Made by a program: the position numbers and the translations under genes
Notes under the pieces: model-generated
The model's input: only the letters and a program-made list of their open reading frames with translations
What the model was told of the DNA's origin: nothing
Database searches by the model: none
Shown: positions 17,655 through 27,087 of the stretch, one piece after another
Position numbering within the stretch: position 1 is the stretch's first letter
Layout: the number at the start of each line of letters is the position of its first letter
Source of the DNA: Achromobacter aloeverae
GTDB taxonomy: Bacteria; Pseudomonadota; Gammaproteobacteria; Burkholderiales; Burkholderiaceae_B
NCBI RefSeq assembly: GCF_004121055.1
Contig: NZ_PYAL01000002.1
Location: forward strand, 806,001 to 870,000
DNA: 64,000 nt
Direction: 5' to 3'

Positions 17655-19451
17655 ATGGCCATCACTGTTGGCGATTTCCTGGTCGACCGCCTGTATGCCT
17701 GGGGCGTGCGCCGTATTTTTGGTTACCCAGGCGACGGCATCAATGGCGTGTTCGGCGCCTTGCGGCGGGCACGCGGCAAGATCGAGTTCGTGCAGGCGCG
17801 TCACGAGGAAATGGCTGCGTTCATGGCCAGCGCCCATGCAAAATTTACGGGTGAGCTGGGCGTGTGCATCGCCACGTCCGGACCGGGCGCGTCCCATTTG
17901 CTGACAGGGCTCTACGACGCCCGCATGGATCATGTGCCGGTCCTCGCCATTGCCGGGCAGCAGGCGCGCGCGTCCCTGGGCGGGCATTACCAGCAGGAAC
18001 TGGACCTGGTCTCCATGTTCAAGGACGTCGCGGGGGCCTATATCCAGCAGGCGGTGTTGCCCGGCCAGGTGCGTCATCTGGTCGACCGCGCCGTCCGCAC
18101 GGCGCTGGCGGAACGCAAGGTCACCGCGCTGGTGCTGCCCAATGACCTGCAGGAACTGGAGTACGAACCGCCGGGCCGCAAGCATGGGACGGTGCATTCC
18201 GGAATCGGGTACCAGCCGCCGCGGCTGCTTCCTTTCAAGGAAGACCTGGAGCGCGCGGCCGAGGTCCTGAATGCTGGAAAAAAGGTTGCGATCCTGGTCG
18301 GGGCGGGCGCCTTGTCGGCCACGGATGAGGTGCTTGCCGTGGCCGATCGCCTGGGCGCGGGCGTGGCCAAGGCGCTGCTGGGCAAGGCGGTGCTCCCCGA
18401 TGACCAGCCCTGGGTCACCGGATCCATCGGTCTGCTGGGCACCAAGCCCAGCTTCGAGATGATGGAGGCCTGCGACACCCTGTTGATGATCGGATCCGGC
18501 TTTCCCTACTCGGAGTTCCTGCCCAAGGAAGGCGCCGCGCGCGGGGTGCAGATCGACATCAAGGCCGACATGCTCAGCTTGCGCTATCCCATGGAGGTCA
18601 ACCTGGTGGGCGACAGCGCCCTGACCCTGCGCGAACTGCTGCCGCTGCTGGAGCAGAAGACCGACACGCGTTGGCGCGATGACATCGCCCATTGGACCGA
18701 ACGCTGGTGGAAAACGTTGGAGAAGCGGGCCTTGGAGCCCGGGCGGGAAGGCGTGAATCCACAACGTGCCGTTTGGGAGCTGTCGCCGCGCACGCCCGCG
18801 GACGCCATCGTCACCAGCGATTCCGGATCCGTGGCCAACTGGTATGCGCGGGACTTGAAGGTGCAGCGCGGCATGATGTGCTCGCTGTCGGGCGGACTGG
18901 CGTCCATGGGCGCGGCGGTTCCTTATGCGATCGCCGCCAAGTTTGCCCATCCGCAACGGCCGGTCATCGCGCTGGTGGGCGACGGCGCCATGCAGATGAA
19001 CAACATGGCTGAATTGATTACCGTCGCCAAGTATTGGGAACAGTGGGCCGACCCCCGATGGATATGCATGGTCCTGAATAACGGCGACTTGAACCAGGTG
19101 ACGTGGGAGCAGCGCGTCCTGAACGGCGACCCCAAGTTCTCCGCGTCGCAGGACATTCCTTCCATTCCCTATCACGCGTTCGCGGAAATGATAGGCCTGA
19201 AGGGCATATACGTCGACAAGGACGACATGCTGGGCGCGGCGTGGGACAGCGCCTTGCACGCGGACCGTCCCGTGGTCATCGAAGTGAAGGCAGACCCCAG
19301 CGTGCCGCCGCTGCCGCCGCATATCACCATGACGCAGGCGCGCGCGTTCGGCAAGGCGCTGCTGCAGGGCGACCCGGACCAGGGCAACGTGATGATCGAC
19401 ACGGCGCGCCAGGTGCTCGGCAGCGTATTGCCGGGTGGGCACGGCGGATAG
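17655..19451 (+). CDS. Thiamine-diphosphate enzyme, pyruvate oxidase/acetolactate synthase family (PoxB-like)
   Basis: A 598-residue enzyme starting at ATG 17655 behind GGGAG. The three-domain layout is standard: an N-terminal PYR domain with the catalytic glutamate in RHEEMA (E51), a central domain, and a C-terminal PP domain with the ThDP motif running from GDGAMQMNN to VLNNGDL. It resembles PoxB and related cytosolic or membrane-associated pyruvate:quinone oxidoreductases more than acetolactate synthases, as no small regulatory subunit is near. It stands alone, divergent from the DUF2946 gene and convergent with the transketolase genes. Which 2-keto acid it decarboxylates is not visible. 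Confidence 0.85.
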   Translation: MAITVGDFLVDRLYAWGVRRIFGYPGDGINGVFGALRRARGKIEFVQARHEEMAAFMASAHAKFTGELGVCIATSGPGASHLLTGLYDARMDHVPVLAIAGQQARASLGGHYQQELDLVSMFKDVAGAYIQQAVLPGQVRHLVDRAVRTALAERKVTALVLPNDLQELEYEPPGRKHGTVHSGIGYQPPRLLPFKEDLERAAEVLNAGKKVAILVGAGALSATDEVLAVADRLGAGVAKALLGKAVLPDDQPWVTGSIGLLGTKPSFEMMEACDTLLMIGSGFPYSEFLPKEGAARGVQIDIKADMLSLRYPMEVNLVGDSALTLRELLPLLEQKTDTRWRDDIAHWTERWWKTLEKRALEPGREGVNPQRAVWELSPRTPADAIVTSDSGSVANWYARDLKVQRGMMCSLSGGLASMGAAVPYAIAAKFAHPQRPVIALVGDGAMQMNNMAELITVAKYWEQWADPRWICMVLNNGDLNQVTWEQRVLNGDPKFSASQDIPSIPYHAFAEMIGLKGIYVDKDDMLGAAWDSALHADRPVVIEVKADPSVPPLPPHITMTQARAFGKALLQGDPDQGNVMIDTARQVLGSVLPGGHGG

Positions 19452-19511
19452 CGCTCCCGCGGGGCCGGGGCGGGGAAACCGCCGCCGCGGCCCACGCCCC
19501 GCCACGCAATC

Positions 19512-20486
19512 CTATTCGCCGCGTCCCAGCAAACCCTCGAACCTGCGGGTGATTCCTTCCGCATCCATCCCGAATTCCCGGAACAGATACGGCGTGGTGG
19601 CGCCGTAGCCGAAGGCATCGGGCACGCCCACGCGGGCAAAGCGCAGGGCGCAGCCCGCTTCGGCGATCTGTTCCGCCAGCGCGGAGCCCAGGCCGCCGAC
19701 GATGGAATGGTTCTCCACGGTCAAGACGGTACCGGCCGCGCGCGCCAGCGCCAGCAGGTCGGCGCTGAGCGGCTTGAGCCGCGTCACCGCGACCACGCCG
19801 ACGTGGATCCCCCGCGCGGCCAGCCGTTCGGCGGCGTCGTGCGCCTCGGGTACGCCAAGTCCAGATGCCAGTATCAATCCATCGGCGCCTTCCCGCAGCC
19901 GCGTGTAGCCGCGGCCGGCCGAGGGTGGCGCGACGGCGCCGGCGGCCTGCGGCTTGGCCCGCGCCAGGCGCAGGTAGACCGGCCCGTCGTGCGCCACGGC
20001 TTCGGCCACGGCGTCCTCGACCTGGCCCGGCGCCGGTTCCAGGATGCGCATATTGGGCAGGGCACGCATCATCGCGATATCGTCGATGGCCTGGTGGCTC
20101 ACGCCCAGCAGGGTATCGAGCCCAGGGATGAATCCCACCACCTTGGCGTTCAGGCGCGGATAGGCGATCTGCATGGCCACCTGGTCGTAGGCCCGCCGCG
20201 TGGCGAAAACGCTGAAGGTGTGCACGAAGGGAATGCGGCCGCAGCGGGCCATGCCGCCCGCCATGCCCATCATGTTGGCCTCGGCGATGCCGACCTGGAA
20301 GAACTGGTCGGGCAGGGCGTCGCGCAGCAGGTCGGTCTCGGTCGGGCCGCTGAGGTCGGCCGTGAGGGCGACGATGCGCGGGTCGCGCCGGGCGGCGGCC
20401 AGCAGGGCCGACCCATAGGGCTTGGCCGCCACGCCCAGGGCGGAGCGGTCGGTAAAGTCATTGACGGTCAGCGTGGGCGAGTTCAT
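19512..20486 (-). CDS. Split transketolase, C-terminal subunit
   Basis: A 324-residue protein matching the pyrimidine-binding and C-terminal domains of transketolase/DXS. FFQVGIAEANMMGMAGGMA contains the glutamate that activates ThDP, and FVHTFSVFATRRAYDQV follows; the C-terminal domain spans about 190-320. Start ATG 20486 overlaps the stop of the N-terminal subunit by four bases (ATGA), and GGAGG precedes it, so the two are translationally coupled. Together they would form one enzyme that moves a two-carbon ketol group. Split transketolases of this kind usually serve special catabolic routes rather than the pentose phosphate pathway. Confidence 0.88.
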   Translation of the reverse strand: MNSPTLTVNDFTDRSALGVAAKPYGSALLAAARRDPRIVALTADLSGPTETDLLRDALPDQFFQVGIAEANMMGMAGGMARCGRIPFVHTFSVFATRRAYDQVAMQIAYPRLNAKVVGFIPGLDTLLGVSHQAIDDIAMMRALPNMRILEPAPGQVEDAVAEAVAHDGPVYLRLARAKPQAAGAVAPPSAGRGYTRLREGADGLILASGLGVPEAHDAAERLAARGIHVGVVAVTRLKPLSADLLALARAAGTVLTVENHSIVGGLGSALAEQIAEAGCALRFARVGVPDAFGYGATTPYLFREFGMDAEGITRRFEGLLGRGE

Positions 20487-21337
20487 GCGCGGACCTCCTG
20501 TGCGTCCAGTTCTTCCAGGGCCTTGGTCGCCGTCTCGGGCGGCAGGCGCAGGTTGTGGCCCAGTATTCCTTCGAGCGAGGGCGCGCCCTTGCCGACCAGG
20601 GTGCGGGCGATGATGCAATGCGGCTGCCCGGGCGTCGCGCGTACGCGGGCCAGCATCGCGAGGATGGCGTCCATATCGTTGCCGTCGATGTCCTCGACGC
20701 GCCAGCCGAAGGCGCGCCACTTGTCGGCCAAGGGCTCATGCGGCTGCACCTGGTCGATATGGCCCTCGACCTGCATGTCGTTTGCATCGATGACCAGGCA
20801 AAGGTTGTCCAGCCGCCAGTTGCCCGCGGCCATGGCCGCTTCCCAGACCTGGCCTTCCTGCAGTTCGCCATCGCCCAGCATGACGAAGACGCGGCTGTCG
20901 CTGCCCGTGCGCTTGAGCGTGGCGGCCATGCCGACGCCCACCGAGAGTCCCTGGCCCAGGGACCCGCACGTGGCCTCTATCATCGGGCCGAGCCGTTCGG
21001 AGGCGTTGATCTCCAGCGGGGAGCCGTCGTCGCAATAGCTGTCGAGCAGGGCCGGCGGGAAATAGCCGCGCGCCGCCAACGTCGCGTAGAAGATGGCGGT
21101 GTTGTGCGCGGTGGACAGGATGAAGCGGTCGCGTTCCGGCCAGTCGGGCGTCTGCGGGCGCTGGCGAAGTTCGGCGAAGTACAGGGCCGCGAACAGGTCC
21201 GCGGCGCCCAGGCCTTGCTGTACGTAGCCCTGGCCGGTGCGCGCCACCATGCGCACGACCTGCTTGCGCAGGGCGAGCGCGATGGCGCGCAGTTCACCGA
21301 CGGCGCGCGTGGGTTCGAAACGAAGTTCGGTATGCAT
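20483..21337 (-). CDS. Split transketolase, N-terminal (ThDP-binding) subunit
   Basis: A 284-residue protein equivalent to the PP domain of transketolase. MLGDGELQEGQVWEA is the ThDP/Mg motif, ILSTAHNTAIFYATLA holds the conserved histidine, and GSLGQGLSVGVGMA is the usual glycine-rich loop. ATG 21337 with GAGGAAA upstream gives the proper family start; the frame extends to 21430 only as artefact. It lies 13 bases after the class III aminotransferase gene and overlaps the C-terminal subunit by four bases, so aminotransferase, N-subunit and C-subunit form one operon. A repressor site (22655-22681) precedes that operon. Confidence 0.88.
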   Translation of the reverse strand: MHTELRFEPTRAVGELRAIALALRKQVVRMVARTGQGYVQQGLGAADLFAALYFAELRQRPQTPDWPERDRFILSTAHNTAIFYATLAARGYFPPALLDSYCDDGSPLEINASERLGPMIEATCGSLGQGLSVGVGMAATLKRTGSDSRVFVMLGDGELQEGQVWEAAMAAGNWRLDNLCLVIDANDMQVEGHIDQVQPHEPLADKWRAFGWRVEDIDGNDMDAILAMLARVRATPGQPHCIIARTLVGKGAPSLEGILGHNLRLPPETATKALEELDAQEVRA

Positions 21338-21350
21338 GGGACGGGTTTCC

Positions 21351-22619
21351 TCACAGATGCGCCGCGAGGCGGGCGCAGGCGTGGTCGGTGACTTGCAATG
21401 CGAGATCGATGTCCTGGACCGTGTGCGCAAGACTCAGGAACATGTTGTGCTTGTGGTGCAGATATACGCCGTGCTTGATGGCCTCGGCGGCGAAATACGC
21501 GCCCTTGGCGTAATCCGGGTCGTCCTCGAACAGTACCGAAGGCAGTTGCGCGGGGCCGCTCTGCCGGATGGCCAGGCCGTGGCGTTGCGCCTGCCGGGCC
21601 AGGCCGTCGCGCAAACGCTGTCCCACTTGTTCGAAGTGCCGGACGGCATGGTTGTTTTCCAGGACGTCCAGGGTGGCCAGCGCGGCGGCCATGGCGACGC
21701 CGCCCATCCAGAACGAACCCGTGACGTAGACTTCCTGCGCGGCCTGGCGGAAGGCCTCGTTGCCGGTGACGGCCGCCAGGGCGTAGCCGTTCGCGATGGC
21801 CTTGCTCCAGGCCGACAGGTCGGGGCGCACGCCCAGGGCCTCCCAGCTGCCTTGCATGGAAAGGCGAAAGCCGGCGCGCACCTCGTCAAGGATCAGGGCC
21901 GCCCCTTTGCGATCGCACAAGGCACGTGCCGTCCGCGCGAACGCGGCGGTGGGCAGTTCCTGCGGCTGTCCCATATCGTGGCGGAAGGCGGAAACAAGGA
22001 TGGCGGCCAAGTCGTCGCCGGCCTCGCGCACGGCCGCTTCCAGGCTCTCGACATCGTTGTAGCGGAAGTAGATGAGGTGGGCGCGGTCTTCCACCGTGAC
22101 GCCCGCCAGCGATGGCGAGCACCAGGGCACGGCGCCGTGGTAGGCGCCCTTGGCCAGTACGATCTTGCGTTTGCGGGTGCCCGCGCGCGCCATGGTCACC
22201 GCCGTGGTGGTCGCGTCCGTGCCGTTTTTCTGGAAGACGGCCCAGTCGGCGTGTGGCAAGAGCCCCACCAGCCGTTCGGCAAGCTCCACCAGCCGCGCGC
22301 TGGGGCCGTTCATGCAATCGCCCAGCGCCGCCTGGCGCCGCGCCGCCTCTTCGACAGCGGGGTGCTGGTGGCCGACGATGATGGGTCCCCAACTGCACAT
22401 GAAATCCAGGTATTCGCGCCCGTCGACGTCCCACAAGCGGCAGCCTTGGGCGCGCTCGTAGAACTGCGGATAGCCCGGCGGCAGCAGCTTGGCGTTCAGG
22501 TGGCCATACATGCCGCCGGGAATGACGCGGGCCGCGCGCCGGCGCAACGCTGCCTCGTCGAGAACACCACTACTGCCAGGATCCGCTGCCGGTAAAAAGG
22601 CGGGTGTAAGGGCGGTCAT
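21351..22619 (-). CDS. Class III PLP aminotransferase/aminomutase (glutamate-1-semialdehyde aminomutase-like)
   Basis: A 422-residue PLP enzyme beginning at ATG 22619 after AGGAAGG. ALILDEVRAGFR carries the Asp (about 245) that binds the PLP ring nitrogen, and WSKAIANGYALAA carries the Schiff-base lysine (about 273). QKNGTDATTTAV is the phosphate-binding loop region, close to the SGTEAT of HemL. It is unlikely to be the housekeeping HemL, because it sits first in a regulated operon with a split transketolase. A role as an amino-compound transaminase or aminomutase in catabolism is inferred. A 27-bp palindrome lies 36 bases upstream of the start. Confidence 0.85.
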   Translation of the reverse strand: MTALTPAFLPAADPGSSGVLDEAALRRRAARVIPGGMYGHLNAKLLPPGYPQFYERAQGCRLWDVDGREYLDFMCSWGPIIVGHQHPAVEEAARRQAALGDCMNGPSARLVELAERLVGLLPHADWAVFQKNGTDATTTAVTMARAGTRKRKIVLAKGAYHGAVPWCSPSLAGVTVEDRAHLIYFRYNDVESLEAAVREAGDDLAAILVSAFRHDMGQPQELPTAAFARTARALCDRKGAALILDEVRAGFRLSMQGSWEALGVRPDLSAWSKAIANGYALAAVTGNEAFRQAAQEVYVTGSFWMGGVAMAAALATLDVLENNHAVRHFEQVGQRLRDGLARQAQRHGLAIRQSGPAQLPSVLFEDDPDYAKGAYFAAEAIKHGVYLHHKHNMFLSLAHTVQDIDLALQVTDHACARLAAHL

Positions 22620-22654
22620 ATTCCTTCCTGTCTGTGCGCTGCGGTTGTTTATGC

Positions 22655-22681
22655 GAACACGATACATGATATATGATGTTC
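22655..22681. promoter_or_regulatory. 27-bp palindromic operator, copy 1 (upstream of aminotransferase-transketolase operon)
   Basis: The site begins GAACACGATA and ends ATATATGATGTTC, with the middle ATG between, so its ends are inverted (GAACA/TGTTC). Reverse-complementing the site at 23619-23645 gives the same sequence at 23 of 27 positions. It lies 36 bases before ATG 22619. The GntR/FCD protein encoded next door is the obvious binder. Confidence 0.7.
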
Positions 22682-22724
22682 TCGTAAACGGGAAAGCACC
22701 GGGTAGAAACCCGCCCCGCGATCC

Positions 22725-23468
22725 TTACTTGCGCGCGGTCTTGCGCGGCGCGCGCCTGACTGATTTGGTCGAGGATTTCTTGACGGGCTCGACGTCCTTG
22801 CCGTCGATGCTGGCCAGGTAGTTGATGAACTGCTCGCCGCCCTCGATCAGGTCCTGCTCGACCGCGGTCTTCAGCGCCTGCGGGTTGCCGGCCTTGATCG
22901 CCGCGATGATCTGCTGGTGCTGGTGGTCGCCGTGGTAGGTCGGATGGCCGTGCGGATAGAGGTAGTTCAGCAGCGGCCCCGCCTGTATCCACAGGCGTTC
23001 GAGGATGTCCGTCAACTGGCCCATGCCGGAACGGCGATAGAGGAGGAAGTGGAAATCGAAATTCGACTGCACCGCCTGCGGATAGTCCTTTTCCTGTTCG
23101 GCGCGGACCAGCGTGGCGTGGGTGCGTTCGAGGTCGGCGATGAAATCGGCGTCGACGTGGGGCAGGGCCTCGACGGCGGCCATGGGTTCGAGCAGCAGGC
23201 GCAGGCGCCGGATCTCCATGTATTCGGCCAGCGACAGGCGGCGGGTGAGGAAGTAATAGCCCGCCTTCATCTCGATGGCGCCGTCGTTGGCCAGCAGCAG
23301 GATGGCCTCGCGCACGGGCGTTTCGCTGACTTCCAGGTCGGCGGCGAGCTCCTTGATCTTCAGGCGTTCGCCGGGCTGGAAGCGGCCGGACATGAGGCGG
23401 TCGCGCAGGGTGTGGTAGACCTGGCCGGTCAGGCTCGTGCGGGTGACGGACGGTTGCTCGATTGCCAT
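22725..23468 (-). CDS. GntR family regulator, FCD (FadR-like) type
   Basis: A 247-residue regulator. The N-terminal GntR winged helix spans about 12-75: VYHTLRDRLMSGRFQPGERL, then ELAADLEVSETPVREAILLL. An all-helical FCD ligand domain follows (about 85-220), with RRLRLLLEPMAA and HFLLYRRSG. The C-terminus is a basic tail (KKSSTKSVRRAPRKTARK), unusual for the family and perhaps DNA-binding. Start ATG 23468 is chosen from the domain; the open frame further upstream has no good start. It lies between two operons that carry near-identical 27-bp palindromes, so it probably represses both and responds to a substrate or intermediate. Confidence 0.92.
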   Translation of the reverse strand: MAIEQPSVTRTSLTGQVYHTLRDRLMSGRFQPGERLKIKELAADLEVSETPVREAILLLANDGAIEMKAGYYFLTRRLSLAEYMEIRRLRLLLEPMAAVEALPHVDADFIADLERTHATLVRAEQEKDYPQAVQSNFDFHFLLYRRSGMGQLTDILERLWIQAGPLLNYLYPHGHPTYHGDHQHQQIIAAIKAGNPQALKTAVEQDLIEGGEQFINYLASIDGKDVEPVKKSSTKSVRRAPRKTARK

Positions 23469-23618
23469 GGTGTCTGGAAGGTGGGACGTGGTCGTATTGT
23501 AGGGAGGATGGACGCAGCCGCCGGGCGACCGCCGCGATGCGTCGCCGCGCGCGGATCGTGTCCGCGCCGGGCTGGCCGCTTCCCCTAGTAGAACTACTGA
23601 TATCGGGATAGGTTGTAA

Positions 23619-23645
23619 AAACACCATATATTATATATCGTGTTC
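23619..23645. promoter_or_regulatory. 27-bp palindromic operator, copy 2 (upstream of ABC importer operon)
   Basis: On the plus strand the site contains ACACCATATATTATATATCG and ends GTGTTC. Its reverse complement agrees with the site at 22655-22681 at 23 of 27 positions. It sits 32 bases before ATG 23678 in the divergent region between the GntR gene and the importer operon. The AT-rich centre stands out in GC-rich surroundings. Confidence 0.7.
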
Positions 23646-23677
23646 AGCATTCGTCCTGAACCGCAAGGGGTCCAAGC

Positions 23678-25225
23678 ATGGTTTTCAAACGCACACTGAT
23701 GGTCGCGGCGCTGCTCGGCGCGATGTCCCTGGCTACGGCGGCCCCCGCGGCGGAGGATGCGCCGAAGAAAGGCGGAACGCTGGTCTATGCCGACCTCTCG
23801 GGCCCCAACACCCTGGATCCGCAGGTCGCCGCCAGCATGGTGGACCTGGAAGTCGTCCATCACCTGTATGAAGGCCTGGTGGCCATGGATGCCAAGTACA
23901 ACGCCAAGCCCATGCTGGCGCGCGAGGCCAAGGCCAGCGACGACAACAAGACCTATACCTTCATCCTGCGCAAGGGCGTCAAGTTCCACAACGGCAAGGT
24001 CATGACATCGGCCGACGTCAAGGCAACGTTCGAACGCTATGCGCGCGTCAGTCCCAACAAGTCCGTGCTGGACGACGTGGCGGGCTATGAGACGCCGGAT
24101 GCGGACACCTTCGTCATCCACCTCAAGCATCCCAATACGGTCTTCCTGGACGTGCTGAAGACGCCGGTCTACCCCTTCGTCATCCTGCCGGCCGAGGAAA
24201 AGGACAAGCCCGCGCGCGGTGTCGACGTCATCGGCACCGGCCCGTTCAAGCTGGGGCAGTGGGTCAAGGACAGCTACCTGACCTTGCAGCGCTTCGACGG
24301 CTACACGCCCGACGACAGCGCCAGCGGACCGGACGGCCTGGCCGGCAAGCGTACGGCCTATGTGGACACGGTGCGCTTCAATTTCGTGCCGGAGGCCAAT
24401 GCCCGCGTCGCCGCCATGCAGACGGGCGAGGCGGTGTTCACCGCGGCCATTCCGCCCGAGCTGCTCGCGCGCCTGAAGTCGATGAAGCACCTGGAGTCGT
24501 TCACGACGTATCCCGCCTGCCAGCAGTACTTCATCGTCAATACCCAGCAGCCGCCCACCGACAAGACCGAAGTGCGGCAGGCCATACGCACGGCGGTGCA
24601 CGTGGACGACATCATGAAAGTGATAGGCGCGTCGCGCAAGAATCACTCGATGGTGTATCCGGACGGCCCTTACTACGGGGGCGAGGTCACCGACGGCCGC
24701 TACAACCAGAACGATCCGAAGAAGGCTGCGGAACTGCTCAAGCAGGCGGGCTACCAGAACGAGCCCATCGTGCTGCAGACCAACAACAACTACGACTACA
24801 TGCGCGACGCCTTGCTGGTGCTGTCGGAACAGTTGAAGAAGGGCGGCATGAACGCCAAGATGGACATCACCGACTGGACCACCAACGCCTCCAACATGCA
24901 GTCCGGCAAGGGCAACTGGAATGTGTCGACCACCACGTTCTGCGCCAATCCGCTGCTGGGCCCGCAACAGTGGCAGGCCATGATCTACAACTTCCCGCAC
25001 GTCAAGAACGACAAGGTGCTGGACGACGCCTACGATGCGTTCTACAAGACGCCCGACCTGGCCGGCCGCAAGGCCGCGTGGCTGACCATCGAGCAGCGTG
25101 TGCTCGACCAGGCCTACATGATCAAGGTGGCCGACCGCGGCAATGTCCAGGTGATCAATACCCGCAAGGCGGGCGGCTTCGAGCCGTACTACCTGAATCA
25201 TTTCTGGAACGTCTGGCTCAAGTAA
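23678..25225 (+). CDS. ABC importer substrate-binding protein, peptide/nickel/opine (SBP_bac_5) family
   Basis: A 515-residue periplasmic receptor starting at ATG 23678 with AAGGGG upstream. Signal peptide about 1-25 (AAPAA cleavage), then KKGGTLVYADLSGPNTLDPQ, the usual mature start of family 5 receptors. Also typical are HLYEGLVAMDA, the segment LRKGVKFHNGKVMTSADVKA (which surrounds the family signature) and VIGTGPFKLGQW. It captures a small peptide-like or other solute and delivers it to the permease pair encoded 13 bases downstream. It is first in a six-gene operon (23678-30820) that ends with a dimethylformamidase-like enzyme, so its ligand may be an amide. Confidence 0.93.
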   Translation: MVFKRTLMVAALLGAMSLATAAPAAEDAPKKGGTLVYADLSGPNTLDPQVAASMVDLEVVHHLYEGLVAMDAKYNAKPMLAREAKASDDNKTYTFILRKGVKFHNGKVMTSADVKATFERYARVSPNKSVLDDVAGYETPDADTFVIHLKHPNTVFLDVLKTPVYPFVILPAEEKDKPARGVDVIGTGPFKLGQWVKDSYLTLQRFDGYTPDDSASGPDGLAGKRTAYVDTVRFNFVPEANARVAAMQTGEAVFTAAIPPELLARLKSMKHLESFTTYPACQQYFIVNTQQPPTDKTEVRQAIRTAVHVDDIMKVIGASRKNHSMVYPDGPYYGGEVTDGRYNQNDPKKAAELLKQAGYQNEPIVLQTNNNYDYMRDALLVLSEQLKKGGMNAKMDITDWTTNASNMQSGKGNWNVSTTTFCANPLLGPQQWQAMIYNFPHVKNDKVLDDAYDAFYKTPDLAGRKAAWLTIEQRVLDQAYMIKVADRGNVQVINTRKAGGFEPYYLNHFWNVWLK

Positions 25226-25238
25226 GGATAAGCGGCCC

Positions 25239-26186
25239 ATGTCCCGTATCGTGTCCGCGCGGATCGCCCAGGCGCTGCCTGTGATGTTGATCGTGGCGAT
25301 CCTCACCTTCTTCCTGATGCACATGCTGCCCGGCGACCCGGCGGTCATCATCGCCGGCGACCAGGCCGGGCCGGAGGCCGTGGCGGCGATCCGCCACAGC
25401 CTGGGCCTGGACCGGCCCCTGCCGGAACAGCTCTGGCTGTGGCTGACGCACCTGGCGCACGGCAATTTCGGCGATTCGCTGGTGCTCAACCAGCCGGTGT
25501 TGCAGGCGGTCACCGAGCGCCTGCCGGTGACCCTGTCGCTGGCGGCCGTGGCCTTCGTCATCACCGTGCCCGTGGGCGTGGGCCTGGGCATCGTGGCGGC
25601 ATTCTGGCGCAACTCGTGGATCGATTCCGCCGTGATGGGCTTCGCCCTGCTGGGCGTGTCGGTGCCCAGTTTCTGGGTCGGCACCATCTCGGTGATTCTT
25701 TTCAGCGTCAACCTGGGGTGGCTGCCGACGGCGGGCTATGTGCCGATCGCCGAAGGCGGGGTGGGGGAGTGGTTCGCCTCGCTGATCCAGCCGGCGGTGG
25801 TGCTGGCCTTGTTCCAGATCGGCTTCCTGGCGCGCATGACAAGGTCCGAAATGCTGGAAATCCTCGACCAGGATTTCGTACGCACGGCCCGCGCCAAGGG
25901 CGTATCGGAGTTCGCCACGGTGGGCAAGCACGCTTTCCGCAATACGCTGGTGTCGGTGGTGACGGTGGGCGGCTACATCCTGAGCCTGCTTATCGGCGGA
26001 TCGGTGGTGGTCGAGCAGGTGTTCGCGCTGCCCGGCGTGGGACGGCTGCTGGTGCAGGCCATCATGTCGCGCGACTACCCGACGGTGCAGGGCACGATGC
26101 TGCTGCTGGGCTTCGCTTTCGTATTGATCAACGTGTTGATCGACGTGCTCTATACCTATCTGGACCCACGGGTGCGCTATGACTGA
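25239..26186 (+). CDS. ABC importer permease, DppB-type
   Basis: A 315-residue inner-membrane permease with six predicted helices. The N-terminus [20 protein letters not shown] is the first helix; [11 protein letters not shown] is the family's periplasmic-loop marker. The EAA loop that contacts the ATPases is [20 protein letters not shown], and [20 protein letters not shown] near the end is typical of DppB/OppB. Its stop overlaps the next gene by eight bases, so translation of the two permeases is coupled. Confidence 0.93.
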   Translation: MSRIVSARIAQALPVMLIVAILTFFLMHMLPGDPAVIIAGDQAGPEAVAAIRHSLGLDRPLPEQLWLWLTHLAHGNFGDSLVLNQPVLQAVTERLPVTLSLAAVAFVITVPVGVGLGIVAAFWRNSWIDSAVMGFALLGVSVPSFWVGTISVILFSVNLGWLPTAGYVPIAEGGVGEWFASLIQPAVVLALFQIGFLARMTRSEMLEILDQDFVRTARAKGVSEFATVGKHAFRNTLVSVVTVGGYILSLLIGGSVVVEQVFALPGVGRLLVQAIMSRDYPTVQGTMLLLGFAFVLINVLIDVLYTYLDPRVRYD

Positions 26187-27087
26187 CATCGCAACGGACC
26201 TCGCCATCGACAAGGCCGCGGCCCAGGGCGATATCGCGCCCCCGCAGCCGCGTACGCTGGTGCTCAAGCGGCTGTGGCGGCATCGCTCCTTCCGTATCGG
26301 CGCGATCGTCCTGCTGCTGATCGTCGGCACCGCGCTGCTGGCGCCCTGGATCAGCTCGGGCGACCCGCTGACCATGCAGATGGTGAATCGCTTCCATGCG
26401 CCATCCGGCGAGTTCCCCTTCGGCGCCGACCAGTATGGACGCGACGTCTATACGCGGGTGCTGTACGGCGCGCGGCTGTCGCTGTGGATCGGGTTCAGCG
26501 TGGCCATCCTGTCGGCCATCGGCGGCGCGGTGGTGGGCATGGCGGCCGGCTATTTCTCGCGCCTCGATTCCATCCTGATGCGCTTCATGGACGCCTTGCT
26601 GGCGTTCCCCGCCATCCTGCTGGCCATCGGCATCAATGCGGTGCTGGGACCGCAGGTGCACAGCGTCATCGTCGCTCTGTCCTGTGCGTACGTGCCGCGT
26701 ACCGCCCGCATCGTGCGCGCGTCGGTCCTGGTCATCCGGCGGCTGGACTACGTCGACGCGGCGCGCATCAGCGGCGCCGGCGCCTGGCGCATCCTGACGC
26801 GGCACATCCTGCCCAATACGCTGGCGCCCTTGCTGGTGTCGCTGACCTTCGTGTTCGCCTACGCCATCCTGGCGGAGGCCACGCTCAGCTACCTGGGCAT
26901 CGGCCCACCGCCGCCCACGCCCAGCTGGGGCAACATTATTTCCGAAGGCCGCGACTACGCGGTGGAGTCGTGGTGGATCATGCTCTTTCCCGGCCTGGCC
27001 ATCAGCCTGTCGGCGCTGGCCATCAACCTCCTGGGCGATGGGTTGCGCGACGTCCTGGACCCGCGCTTGAAAGTGGAGGGCAACTGA
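26179..27087 (+). CDS. ABC importer permease, DppC-type
   Basis: A 302-residue permease partner of the preceding gene. A cytoplasmic N-terminus (about 1-45) is followed by six helices. [20 protein letters not shown] is the classic DppC/OppC N-terminal marker, and the EAA loop includes [20 protein letters not shown]. The region [19 protein letters not shown] is also characteristic. It ends one base before the ATPase gene begins. The pair forms the translocation channel for the solute bound by the 23678-25225 receptor. Confidence 0.93.
   Translation: MTDIATDLAIDKAAAQGDIAPPQPRTLVLKRLWRHRSFRIGAIVLLLIVGTALLAPWISSGDPLTMQMVNRFHAPSGEFPFGADQYGRDVYTRVLYGARLSLWIGFSVAILSAIGGAVVGMAAGYFSRLDSILMRFMDALLAFPAILLAIGINAVLGPQVHSVIVALSCAYVPRTARIVRASVLVIRRLDYVDAARISGAGAWRILTRHILPNTLAPLLVSLTFVFAYAILAEATLSYLGIGPPPPTPSWGNIISEGRDYAVESWWIMLFPGLAISLSALAINLLGDGLRDVLDPRLKVEGN

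Noticed and set aside
17058-19505. 815-codon open frame on the minus strand opposite the PoxB-like gene
   Set aside because: It is a GC-rich antisense shadow; only its last 139 codons (DUF2946) have protein-like content, and the opposite strand encodes a clear ThDP enzyme.
19452-19511. Possible terminator GGCGG-GGAAA-CCGCC between convergent genes
   Set aside because: A 5-bp stem is too short to separate from random pairing in GC-rich DNA.
21351-22619. Aminotransferase as the housekeeping HemL
   Set aside because: It lies in a regulated catabolic operon with a transketolase and its own operator, although the fold is similar.
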